DNA from: Spartobacteria bacterium UBA695
GTDB lineage: Bacteria; Verrucomicrobiota; Verrucomicrobiia; Chthoniobacterales; Chthoniobacteraceae
DNA: 59,252 nt
Assembly: GCA_002298145.1 (NCBI GenBank)
Contig: DBMP01000028.1
Coordinates: forward strand, 1 to 59,252
Reading direction: 5' to 3'
The translations under genes were made by a program, and so were the position numbers. Each line of letters begins with the position of its first letter. Positions within the stretch are counted from its first letter, which is position 1. The notes beneath the pieces were generated by a model. It was not told the origin of the DNA, did no database searches, and worked only from the letters and a program-made list of their open reading frames with translations. Below, in pieces: positions 35,115 through 46,006 of this stretch.

Positions 35115-36358
35115 TATTGGGTTGGCTGATTCGAGGTTGTGTTACGGGCGAGCAGAAGCTCCATCAAGGCCGTGGCGTCTGCCTGGGCGACTTGCCGAAT
35201 GACCTGGCGGTCGGTGTCGTGGTTAAACTCGTGCGTAATGCTGGCGGCCCCAAAGGTGCGCATCCAGAGCACGGAATTAAGCTTGCTCTCGCGGGTGGCC
35301 GGGCTGACCTCGATCGGCACGCGGTGGTCCGGCGTTAACTGCCGCACGCGTTCGAGCCACTTGCGCATGAGCACATCCTTGGCTTCCAGGCGCTCGTCGG
35401 GCTCGCTGCTTTTGACGGTGGGGAAGGGGTAGTAGACGTCCTTTGTGGTGGAGTGGTAGTCGATGGAGAAGAGGACCTGGTTTTTGGCCGCAGCGAGGGC
35501 CCGCAGGATTTCGTCGCGCACCGCCTGCGTCTCCTTCTCGGCGAAGGTGCCCCAGTCGCGGTTGAGATCGGTCCCGTTCACGTTATAGCGCCAGTGGCCG
35601 TTGTTGACGCCGTCCGGGTTGATGAGCGGGATGACGAGAATGTGGAACTTGCTGCGGAAATCCCGCGCCAGCTGGGAATCGCCGGTCACGGTTTCTACAA
35701 ACGAGACGAGCCCGAAGCCGCCCGTGACTTCCGGCGGATGTTGACGGCCCAGCACCAGGACCAGCGGCGCGTCGGCTGGGGCCTCGGTGATATCCATCTT
35801 GAAGATCGGCCGCTGCTGGGTGGAGAAGCCGATGGTTCCCGAGGTGACGTAGGGGTGCTCGGTCAGTTTTTGGATCCAGCTGGCGTAGTCGGATTGCGTA
35901 AAGAGCTCCTGCGCGGAGACCCAAAGCGGTTCCGGCCCCACGGTCAGCCGGAGCGTTGCCGTAGACGAGTTGGAGGAAAGGCGGAAGTCCCCCTTGGGCA
36001 GCTCCTGCCAATGCGTTCGGTCGCGGCTGATTTTGGGGTAAAAGAGATTCTTTTTGCCGTCCGTGTAGGTGAGCTTGACCTCGATTACGCGCGGTTTGGG
36101 CGACTGGAGGCGAAAGGCGTACCAGGCCTGCTGATTGTTCATCGGCCGCCATTCCGGCGCGATGAGCGCGGAGTAGCTATTGGGCCCCTCTGCGACGAAA
36201 TCGCTCAACCGGCCGCCTTCAAAGTCACTGGTCGCCGAAAGCTCTGCCGACTCAAATTTGACGACGCGGCGCACCGGCTCCGGTGTGCCCGCGAGGACCA
36301 GCCCATTGATGGCGAGCGTCAACAGCCCGACCATCCAGAATTTACGAAACGCTCTCAT
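35114..36358 (-). CDS. Exported M14 zinc carboxypeptidase
   Basis: 414 aa with a signal peptide (MRAFRKFWMVGLLTLAINGL). Residues 30-150 form a beta-sandwich domain typical of M14 subfamilies found in Gram-negatives. The catalytic domain shows zinc ligands His207 and Glu210 (GRQHPPE), NPDGVNNGHWR, DLNRDWG with Arg267, the third zinc ligand His302 (IDYHST) and catalytic Glu377 (ITHEFNH). It removes C-terminal amino acids from peptides outside the cytoplasm. It opens the four-gene operon with threonine synthase, symporter and cyanophycinase. A copy of the recurrent palindromic motif is 47 nt upstream of the start. Confidence 0.85.
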   Translation of the reverse strand: MRAFRKFWMVGLLTLAINGLVLAGTPEPVRRVVKFESAELSATSDFEGGRLSDFVAEGPNSYSALIAPEWRPMNNQQAWYAFRLQSPKPRVIEVKLTYTDGKKNLFYPKISRDRTHWQELPKGDFRLSSNSSTATLRLTVGPEPLWVSAQELFTQSDYASWIQKLTEHPYVTSGTIGFSTQQRPIFKMDITEAPADAPLVLVLGRQHPPEVTGGFGLVSFVETVTGDSQLARDFRSKFHILVIPLINPDGVNNGHWRYNVNGTDLNRDWGTFAEKETQAVRDEILRALAAAKNQVLFSIDYHSTTKDVYYPFPTVKSSEPDERLEAKDVLMRKWLERVRQLTPDHRVPIEVSPATRESKLNSVLWMRTFGAASITHEFNHDTDRQVIRQVAQADATALMELLLARNTTSNQPTQ

Positions 36359-36404
36359 TATACGAATTAGGTAGGTGGATGTTTCCAGATTCCATCCGTA
36401 CCCG

Positions 36405-36430
36405 CATCGGGGAGCGTCCCTGATTTTTTT
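36405..36430 (-). promoter_or_regulatory. Recurrent palindrome plus A-tract motif, copy 3
   Basis: Minus strand AAAAAAAATCAGGGACGCTC then CCCGATG, 47 nt before the M14 carboxypeptidase start, so probably within its leader or promoter region. It matches copies at 20988 and 31096. The hairpin arms are less perfect here (GGGACG-CTCCC). Confidence 0.5.
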
Positions 36431-36500
36431 TATGCCTGACCCGGTTTAGGGGCCGGTTATACGACTTTCATCGTAAATGGCCTCTCTACTAAAAATATTT

Positions 36501-36560
36501 CACGCAAAGGCGCAAAGAAGAGACGTAACTGCCTTCTTTGCGCCTTTGCGGCTTTGCGTG
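36501..36560. repeat. Imperfect inverted repeat (CGCAAAG family), copy 1
   Basis: Arms cacgcaaaggcgcaaagaag (36501-36520) and the reverse complement at 36533-36560; the right arm has an extra 8-nt ccgcaaag unit. The same arms occur at 55645-55720. It lies downstream of lacZ and may act as a bidirectional terminator or be a mobile palindromic repeat. Confidence 0.75.
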
Positions 36561-36592
36561 AGCCTTAATGGCTTTGATCTGTGTAACCGGTA

Positions 36593-39760
<3,168 letters not shown>

Positions 39761-39839
39761 GGGGTGGATCGTGGTTTATTAAAAAATCGGTGTGTTGCCA
39801 TCTATTCCCTTTAGGTTTGGAAATAACAACCCTAAGCGT

Positions 39840-39871
39840 TTGCCAAAAACTATGATTTCTTGCTAAAAACT
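39840..39871 (+). promoter_or_regulatory. Paired direct repeat, candidate AraC-type operator
   Basis: TTGCCAAAAACT at 39840-39851 and TTGCTAAAAACT at 39860-39871 differ by one base and start 20 bp apart, two turns of the helix, as AraC-family half-sites usually do. They lie between divergent lacZ and the AraC-type gene, 23 nt before the latter's start. Confidence 0.6.
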
Positions 39872-39893
39872 CGTTCCGGTTCCTGCCCTCCCG

Positions 39894-40685
39894 ATGAATC
39901 CCGTTCCCTTTCCCCTCTCGCTGACCGATGTCTTCTCCTACCGCCAGAAGGGGGGCAGAAATCCACGGCCTTTTATCCTATCGCCCTACTGCGAATGGGT
40001 GGAGATCGTCACCGGCGGGCGCGGGTGGGTGCGCGAACGGGAAGGGGACGGTTGGCACGAGTTGCTGCCCGGCGACATGGTCTGGCAAGCCCCCGGAGAC
40101 GAATCGGTGGGCCGCAGCGATTTCGAGAATCCCTTTCGCACATTCGTCGTCAAGTTCCGCGTTCGTGACGCCCTCGGGATGGGAATGCCGCGGTTTTCAA
40201 AATGGCCGGATGTCGAAGAAATCAAGCTCCTGGCCCACGAGACCACCCGGCTGATCCTCGACGAAGCCTTTAACCGCGAAGTCATGCGCGACTACCTCTT
40301 CTCCAAACTGGTTTACCAGGTGCACCTGCATGAGCGCTCCGTGCAAATGACCCGCTACCCGGCCCCCATCGCCGCCGTCATCCAGCGGATCGAGAACGAC
40401 TTTGCACAACCGCTGCGGCTGGAGGAACTGGCCCGGGACTCCGGCTGGTCGCTGCCGCATCTCCACGCCGAGTTTCAGAAACACCTCAAAATCCCGCCCC
40501 ACCAGATGCTCATCCAGCGGCGGCTGCGCGTGGCCAAAAAGCGGCTCGTCTCCACGGGCGAGGCCATCAAGACCATCGCCGTGGAATGCGGGTTCGCCAA
40601 CATCGCCGCTTTCTCCCACGCCTTCAAAGCCCACACCGGGCAAACGCCGAGCGAATACCGCGCCTACTGCCTGCAGCGGGGCTGA
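39894..40685 (+). CDS. AraC-family transcriptional regulator
   Basis: 263 aa. The N-terminal half is a cupin-like sensor (GRGWVREREGDGWHELLPGD), the C-terminal half a double helix-turn-helix: first QPLRLEELARDSGWSLPHLH, second AIKTIAVECGFANIAAFSHAF followed by KAHTGQTPSEYR. It is divergent from lacZ and probably controls it through the paired repeat in the intergenic region. The effector is likely a sugar; the sequence does not say which. Confidence 0.9.
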   Translation: MNPVPFPLSLTDVFSYRQKGGRNPRPFILSPYCEWVEIVTGGRGWVREREGDGWHELLPGDMVWQAPGDESVGRSDFENPFRTFVVKFRVRDALGMGMPRFSKWPDVEEIKLLAHETTRLILDEAFNREVMRDYLFSKLVYQVHLHERSVQMTRYPAPIAAVIQRIENDFAQPLRLEELARDSGWSLPHLHAEFQKHLKIPPHQMLIQRRLRVAKKRLVSTGEAIKTIAVECGFANIAAFSHAFKAHTGQTPSEYRAYCLQRG

Positions 40686-40807
40686 CGGGGCGAGAGCCGC
40701 CGGAAAAGCCCCCACCGCGCGCGACAAAGCGACAAAGGGCCCAATTTCCGGGGCCACGTGTGATTAGAGCTTGTGCTGGTAAAGCGGGTTTGCGAGAAAA
40801 AGCAACG

Positions 40808-42145
40808 ATGGGTAAAACGTCCGACAACTTTTCCAGGCGTATTATGGTTGGCCTCGTGCTGGGGCTCACCCTCGGCCTCCTCGCCGGTTGGTCTGTCGCG
40901 ACGGGAGGCCCGCTGGAGGCCCACGCGGCGAACCTTTCGTGGTGGATTGACGGGTTGGTCCAGCCCGTGGGGCGCATTTTCCTGCGCATCATCTTCATGG
41001 TCGTCATTCCGCTCATCGTTTCGGCCATCGTCATCGGCGTTGCCGAGATGGGGGACGCCCGCACGCTGGGGCGCATCGGCTTGCGCACCTTGTGGGTGAC
41101 CTTGCTGCTTTCCGGGATCAGCGTCGTGCTCGCACTGGGGCTCGTCAATGTCCTTCAGCCCGGGCGCGCGATCGACGAAACCCGGCGCGTACAGCTCGTT
41201 GCGGCCTACGGCGGGGCTTCGGAAAAGAGCATCGAGTGCGCGAAAGAAGCCAAACCGATTTCCAAAACCCTCCTGGACCTCATCCCCGAGAACCCACTCG
41301 CCGAGGCCGCGAACGCCTTTAACCCGGACAACCCCGGCGGCGGCCTCCTTGCGGTAATGGTTTTCAGCCTCTTCATCGGAGTGGCCATGGCGCTCTCTCC
41401 GCCTGAGCGGGTGGCGGTGTTGCGCGGCTTTTTTGACGGCGTCTTTGAGGTCTCGATGAGAGTCATCGGCTTCGCCCTCAAGCTCGCCCCCCTCGGCGTC
41501 GCCTGCCTTTCGTTCTCCGTCGCAGCCCGGCTTGGCCTCGATATTTTTCGGACCCTCGGATTTTACGCCGCCGTAGTCGTGGGCGGCCTGGCCCTGCACC
41601 AGTTCGTCGTTTATCCCGTGGTCCTGGTGCTGCTGGCGCGCCGTTCGCCCGCCGAATTCTTTCGCGGAGCAAAGGAGGCCATCGTCACCGCTTTTAGCAC
41701 CTCTTCGAGCAACGCCACCCTGCCGGTCTCGCTGCGCGTTGCAGAAGAAAAATTGAGCATCCCGCCCCGCATCGCCCGGTTTGTCCTCACCGTCGGCGCG
41801 AGCGCCAACCAGAATGGCACCGCCATCTACGAAGGCATTACCGTGCTTTTCCTCGCGCAGGTTTTCGGCGTCGAGCTGACCGTCGGGCAACAGCTGATCG
41901 TCGCCCTCATGTGCATCATGGCAGGCATCGGGACAGCGGGCGTACCGGGCGGCTCCCTTCCGCTGGTCGTTGGAGTGCTCCTCACCATCGGCGTCCCGGC
42001 CGAAGCCATCGCGATCATCCTCGGGATCGACCGTTTCCTGGACATGTGCCGGACCGCTCTCAACGTGACCGGCGACCTTGTCATCGCCGCCGTCGTCGCC
42101 AAGGGAGAAAGCTCCGTCACTCGAGAATACCAGCCGGTCGCCTGA
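40808..42145 (+). CDS. Second dicarboxylate/amino acid:cation symporter
   Basis: 445 aa from the ATG at 40808. Same family as the protein at 32663 but distant in sequence: STSSSNATLPVSLRVAEEKL, VGASANQNGTAIYEGITVLF and IDRFLDMCRTALNVTGDLV. The loop between helices 3 and 4 is long (about 110-170). The change from MGRTSVNV to MCRTALNV leaves the substrate-binding Asp-x2-Arg/Thr pattern intact. It follows the AraC gene by 122 nt on the same strand. Its substrate could be glutamate, aspartate or C4-dicarboxylates. Confidence 0.85.
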   Translation: MGKTSDNFSRRIMVGLVLGLTLGLLAGWSVATGGPLEAHAANLSWWIDGLVQPVGRIFLRIIFMVVIPLIVSAIVIGVAEMGDARTLGRIGLRTLWVTLLLSGISVVLALGLVNVLQPGRAIDETRRVQLVAAYGGASEKSIECAKEAKPISKTLLDLIPENPLAEAANAFNPDNPGGGLLAVMVFSLFIGVAMALSPPERVAVLRGFFDGVFEVSMRVIGFALKLAPLGVACLSFSVAARLGLDIFRTLGFYAAVVVGGLALHQFVVYPVVLVLLARRSPAEFFRGAKEAIVTAFSTSSSNATLPVSLRVAEEKLSIPPRIARFVLTVGASANQNGTAIYEGITVLFLAQVFGVELTVGQQLIVALMCIMAGIGTAGVPGGSLPLVVGVLLTIGVPAEAIAIILGIDRFLDMCRTALNVTGDLVIAAVVAKGESSVTREYQPVA

Positions 42146-42250
42146 CCGGAGCGAGGCGGCGAGCCGGAGACCGTCGTCTCGTTCAATCCAAGTTTTGGCT
42201 TGAGCCCCCGTCACGGCGCAATAGCATCCTTTGCAGCGTTTGCCGCGTCG

Positions 42251-43975
42251 ATGAAATCTCCGATTTTTTGTTTCCTTCTATTTTTGGCTCTCTTCGGGTC
42301 CGTGCTTTATGCCAGCGACGCGGGTGCGCCCGGCGTTCGCGCGCCAGGGGGGGCCGTCGAAGTCCCGAAAATCGAGATTACCACCGCGCCGGAGGCAAGT
42401 GAGCCGCTCTTTTTGATTCGCCTCATCGAGGGCTTCTACATGGAGTGGCCCGAGACCGTCGACCAAGGGAAAAACTTTCAAGCCAAGCTCGGCGACCTGC
42501 GCGACCGCAGCTACCTCCATTCCGAGAACATCAAAGGCCGCAAACTCGAAGAGCCCCTGGCATCGTTGTACGACAAATTCCTGACCATGGTGCGCGCGTA
42601 CATCAATTCGCTCGACGACGCCAAGTTCATCAACAAAAAGGCAACCGAGGGCCTGGGCTGGGATATCGCCCAGGGGATGGGCGGCATCGCGAGCGGCGCC
42701 GCGCGGGTATTCTTCATGGGCGACGTGATTGGCGGCTACTCCAACGCGACCGGCGGAGCCTCCGGCGTATTCCGGCCCGGCGCGACCCGTACCGAAGAAA
42801 AGGCAAAAGCGCTCGCCGCCATCGTGCGCCAGCGGGACGAAAATCTCTCCAACTTCATCGGCTCGCTCCAGAACGCCGCCTTCATGCTAACCGACAAGTA
42901 CAACTGGCCCAAGGGATCCGCCGGTTGCCTCGCGCCGAAAGAAGACCGGGCCGCGTTCCAGAAAATCGTCGGCCTATACAACCCGGCCAAGGCGCGCGAA
43001 GCCCAGGTCGCCCTAGCCCGGTTCGCCGCGACGGCCAAAGAACAGCGCCCCAACGACCCCCTCGTCATCCTCTGGTATTTCGACTTCCTGCCCTTGCTCA
43101 AAGAGCGTCCACCCGAGCAAATGCTGGAGCGTGCCGCCGACGCCCGCCGCGCCGCAACCCTGGTGCCCGCCCCCTCCATATACGACGGATATCGCGCCAA
43201 GCTCCTCTTCACCGCGGCAACCCTCACCACCGAAGCGGTGCGCAAGAAAATGGCCTCTCAGGGGGAGACCTGGAGCACCTGCTCCGACCCGGCCACAGCC
43301 GCCCAGGCAGCGGGCCTCTGGGATGCTTGTCTGAAACTTTTCCCGCGCGGCGATCCCTCCGGCGAGATGGAAGAAGAGCGCGCCTGGGCACTGGCCGCCT
43401 GCGGACATTACAAAGAAGCCCTGACGCAAGCCCAGGCCGTGCAAGAAAAGCGCGGGGCGAACGCAGCATTCACCATCAACCTGGCCGCGCTCCAGAGCCT
43501 ATCCGGCGACCTGGAAGGTGCGTGCGCGAGCCTCAAGCTCCTTTTTGGCAAGTACGCCTACCCGGATGTCCTCAAAATCAAGAACGACCCCGACTTTCAG
43601 CCGCTGCGAGACGCCAATATCGAGGCCTACACTACCCTGGTCCGCCCCCGTTGCACGCTGGGGATCGACCTCGGCTGGAAAACCGGCCGAACACTCACCC
43701 TGGGGATCGGCTTTGGCACCGATGACGTCATCGTGACCAACAAGTCACCCTTCCCGCTCACCCACGTCCATGTGAGCGGACATGCCGTGGATGCGAAAGG
43801 CAAAGAAGCGCCGCTCGACCTAAAGACAGACCGACTCAAACCAGGCCAAGCGTACAAGTGGGAGAAAGTCTTCACCTTATCGCGAGGCGAAGCCGACACA
43901 CAGGCGATCAAAATCGAGTGCGACCAGACCGCGGGAGATGCGGAACCGGCCAGCATAGAATTCACAAAGCTGTAA
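42251..43975 (+). CDS. Exported protein of unknown function with TPR-like region
   Basis: 574 aa from the ATG at 42251, which opens a signal peptide (MKSPIFCFLLFLALFGSVLY). I do not recognise the N-terminal half, which includes a Gly/Ala-rich stretch (IAQGMGGIASGAARVFFMGD) that could associate with a membrane. Residues about 330-440 have the helical spacing of tetratricopeptide repeats (EERAWALAACGHYKEALTQA, NLAALQSLSGDLEGACASLK). A C-terminal beta domain follows (TLGIGFGTDDVIVTNKSPFP), like those that occur in surface or secretion-related proteins. No operon partner is evident. Confidence 0.6.
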   Translation: MKSPIFCFLLFLALFGSVLYASDAGAPGVRAPGGAVEVPKIEITTAPEASEPLFLIRLIEGFYMEWPETVDQGKNFQAKLGDLRDRSYLHSENIKGRKLEEPLASLYDKFLTMVRAYINSLDDAKFINKKATEGLGWDIAQGMGGIASGAARVFFMGDVIGGYSNATGGASGVFRPGATRTEEKAKALAAIVRQRDENLSNFIGSLQNAAFMLTDKYNWPKGSAGCLAPKEDRAAFQKIVGLYNPAKAREAQVALARFAATAKEQRPNDPLVILWYFDFLPLLKERPPEQMLERAADARRAATLVPAPSIYDGYRAKLLFTAATLTTEAVRKKMASQGETWSTCSDPATAAQAAGLWDACLKLFPRGDPSGEMEEERAWALAACGHYKEALTQAQAVQEKRGANAAFTINLAALQSLSGDLEGACASLKLLFGKYAYPDVLKIKNDPDFQPLRDANIEAYTTLVRPRCTLGIDLGWKTGRTLTLGIGFGTDDVIVTNKSPFPLTHVHVSGHAVDAKGKEAPLDLKTDRLKPGQAYKWEKVFTLSRGEADTQAIKIECDQTAGDAEPASIEFTKL

Positions 43976-44416
43976 AGCGCCACAGCTCCGTTCTTGCGGG
44001 GCTAGGGGATGGGGTGTTCGTCTTGGGAGCAAAACCAGATGAAATGAAGGGCACGAAAAGCGCGATCAGGATCGCTGTAATTGGCCGCACCATTTTCAAA
44101 TCGCCTCGACCCCAGTTTTTCGTTCCCGTCTAGGTGTGACTGCTAAGATGAAATTTGCGTTCCATCTCCGATTCGGCAAAATCCGCCCATGCTTACGAAA
44201 TGCACCGTGGCGCTGTTGTTTGTTTTCACCGGGGCGTTACCCACCGTCCCGAATTGGATTTATAGACCGCAGTGCATCCGAGGCGCATTTTTTTCTAGTG
44301 AGGGAGGTAGAATTCGAACCGAAACAAAAGAGACATGGAACGCGGGATTGATGCCACCCCTTCCCCGGCAAATGAAGGTTTGATATAGGGATGAGGTAAG
44401 CGTAAAAGGGCGGAAT
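43976..44416. other. 440-nt intergenic region
   Basis: No convincing gene. A minus-strand frame at 43962-44093 would give 43 aa starting MVRPITAILIALFVPFISSG, which looks like a signal peptide with a stub; it overlaps the 3' end of the preceding gene and may be the remnant of an exported protein gene. Plus frames at 44136-44383 have no recognisable content. Confidence 0.35.
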
Positions 44417-45448
44417 ATGGTGAAAATGATTTTCATTTGCCTGGCGGCATGCCTCCTGTCTCGTTTTGCGCTTGCAGCTTCCCCGGTGGAAATCAATGGG
44501 CAGGTTTTCATCGTCACAAAGGGCGGAAATTCAATCAAACTCGGGCTTGTTCCGGTGGCAGTCTATGAACGCGCAGCAATAGACAAATTCCTCGAAGAAA
44601 AAAAGAAGGCGGCGGCTCCGGTCGTTGAATACTTTACTCCGTGGTACCTAAAGGCGAAGGAGGCATACGAAAACGCAAGCAAGGCTGGAGATTCGCTCAA
44701 TAAGGCGTGGATGAATGATATTTCCAATGCGGGACTTGAAAAGCAATACGAACAAGCCAAAAAAATCATGAGAGATGCGAGAGATCTAAAGGAAAGGCTC
44801 TCAGGATATATTGAATACACGAGGTCGGGAAAATACTTGTTCGATGGCCTCCCTCCCGAGCTTCAGCACACTAAAACCGACCCGGACGGGAAATTTTCGT
44901 TTACGGTTCAGCCCGGAAGCTATGTGTTGGTGGCGGTATCGCAGCGGGAAATAGGGGATCATCTGGAGGCTTATTTTTGGATGGTTCCTATCGGCTATGA
45001 CGCAGACAAAAAAACAGTGATGCTCTCAAACGACAACCTGTCATCTTCCGGCTCAGGGGAGTCGCTTGTCGCAACTGACGACGATGAATTATCCGTTTGC
45101 GTGGCAATGAAGGATATTGATGGAATCCAAGGGCTCACAAAGATCGTTGACGGTCAGAAGAAGCGACAGGAGGAAGAGGCGAATAACGCAATAGAGGCCG
45201 ATAGAAAGAGGGATCGCGAGGCCTCCTTGATCGTATTTCGCCGTAATCCATCGCTAGCGCAAAAGAAGGCCATGGAGCTTTATCCGGCTCTTGTGGACAA
45301 AAATTCGCCTCTCAACATCGAGTTTGTTGCTCGATACAAACGCTATCAGGCCGAAAGGATGGATTTTTTCACGGAACCGGATTGGCCTATTCGTCTCGCC
45401 AAGGAAATCAGCGATGAACCCACAGGGAAGGGATCGGAGCAGCATTAG
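44417..45448 (+). CDS. Exported protein of unknown function with carboxypeptidase-regulatory-like domain
   Basis: 343 aa with signal peptide MVKMIFICLAACLLSRFALA. A basic coiled-coil segment (about 55-135) is followed by DPDGKFSFTVQPGSYVLVAV, the pattern of a small carboxypeptidase-regulatory-like beta domain. A second helical, charged region (GQKKRQEEEANNAIEADRKR) leads to a C-terminus rich in Tyr and Arg. Composition is more AT-rich than the host genes upstream, and the gene lies beside an integration hotspot, so it may have been acquired. No function can be assigned. Confidence 0.55.
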   Translation: MVKMIFICLAACLLSRFALAASPVEINGQVFIVTKGGNSIKLGLVPVAVYERAAIDKFLEEKKKAAAPVVEYFTPWYLKAKEAYENASKAGDSLNKAWMNDISNAGLEKQYEQAKKIMRDARDLKERLSGYIEYTRSGKYLFDGLPPELQHTKTDPDGKFSFTVQPGSYVLVAVSQREIGDHLEAYFWMVPIGYDADKKTVMLSNDNLSSSGSGESLVATDDDELSVCVAMKDIDGIQGLTKIVDGQKKRQEEEANNAIEADRKRDREASLIVFRRNPSLAQKKAMELYPALVDKNSPLNIEFVARYKRYQAERMDFFTEPDWPIRLAKEISDEPTGKGSEQH

Positions 45449-45525
45449 CTCTGAAAACAGCACTTAGGATCACCATAAACGGCGTTATTAGTGGTAAATT
45501 CTCTTTCCGGGGCTGTCGGCTAAAC

Positions 45526-45765
45526 CTACGCCCTTTGAGGCATGATGAGGCGGTCCACGCGCATAGAGGCCGGTTTGACCAAACGCTTTGCTTCCACAAT
45601 ATCCTTCGTTCTGAGGGATTCGCGGATTTCGGTCTTCCCGATGATGCGACGAAGACGAGAGGGAACCTTGGCGCGGAGGTAGTAAGTCCCTCCGATGCGA
45701 CGAAACAAACGGGTATGGCCGGGCACGGCTAAAAACAGGGCTGGTGTATCAGGTAAGGGGTTCAT
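45526..45765 (-). pseudogene. Tyrosine integrase N-terminal fragment
   Basis: 79 codons. The part HTRLFRRIGGTYYLRAKVPS followed by RLRRIIGKTEIRESLRTKDI is the N-terminal arm/SAM-like region of DUF6538-type tyrosine recombinases. The catalytic domain is missing; the frame ends soon after VEAKRLVKPAS. It lies on the 3' side of tRNA-Ser and points away from it, evidence of an earlier insertion at this locus. Confidence 0.65.
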
Positions 45766-45788
45766 CGCGGCCTTTTGACCCTGATAAT

Positions 45789-45821
45789 AACAGGCTTTCA
45801 GAGAAAACCGCCTGTTTTTTT
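45789..45821. terminator. Hairpin terminator, possibly bidirectional
   Basis: AACAGGC (45789-45795) pairs with GCCTGTT (45810-45816), with T-rich sequence on the plus side and TTATTATC on the minus side. It sits just after the 3' end of tRNA-Ser on the minus strand and could end its transcript, and may also stop plus-strand transcripts coming from 44417-45448. Confidence 0.55.
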
Positions 45822-45830
45822 GAGAACACG

Positions 45831-45918
45831 CGGAGAGGGGGGGATTCGAACCCCCGATACCCTTTTGAGGTATGACGCTTTAGCAAAGCGTTGCTTTCGA
45901 CCACTCAGCCACCTCTCC
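45831..45918 (-). tRNA. tRNA-Ser (GCT)
   Basis: The minus strand reads GGAGAGGTGGCTGAGTGGTC at the 5' end, anticodon stem-loop ACGCTTTGCTAAAGCGT with anticodon GCT, a long variable arm (ATACCTCAAAAGGGTAT), T arm GGGGGTTCGAATCCCCC and acceptor CCTCTCCG. At 88 nt it is typical of a class II tRNA. CCA is not encoded. Its 5' half is the attachment core of the element to the right. Confidence 0.95.
45879..45918. repeat. attL: 40-bp direct repeat, 5' half of tRNA-Ser
   Basis: Identical to 51861-51900. It runs from the first base of the tRNA through the D arm and anticodon to about position 38. The integrase gene starts 89 nt further on. The two copies bound the element. Confidence 0.9.
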
Positions 45919-46006
45919 AATGCGCTTATTTTGAGCTGTTTATGACTATTTTTTCAAGACCGATTTTTGAATTTGTAAGCTACTTTCGTAAGCCTACACT
46001 TGAGAC

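Noticed and set aside
36405..36430. Reading the recurrent palindrome as a plain terminator of the upstream gene
   Set aside because: On the strand of the upstream genes the T-run is on the wrong side of the hairpin, and copy 1 has no gene ending into it.
43962..44093. 43-aa minus-strand peptide with a signal-peptide look
   Set aside because: Overlaps the 3' end of another gene, ends at once after the signal, and has no homologue I can recall; mentioned only as a possible remnant.
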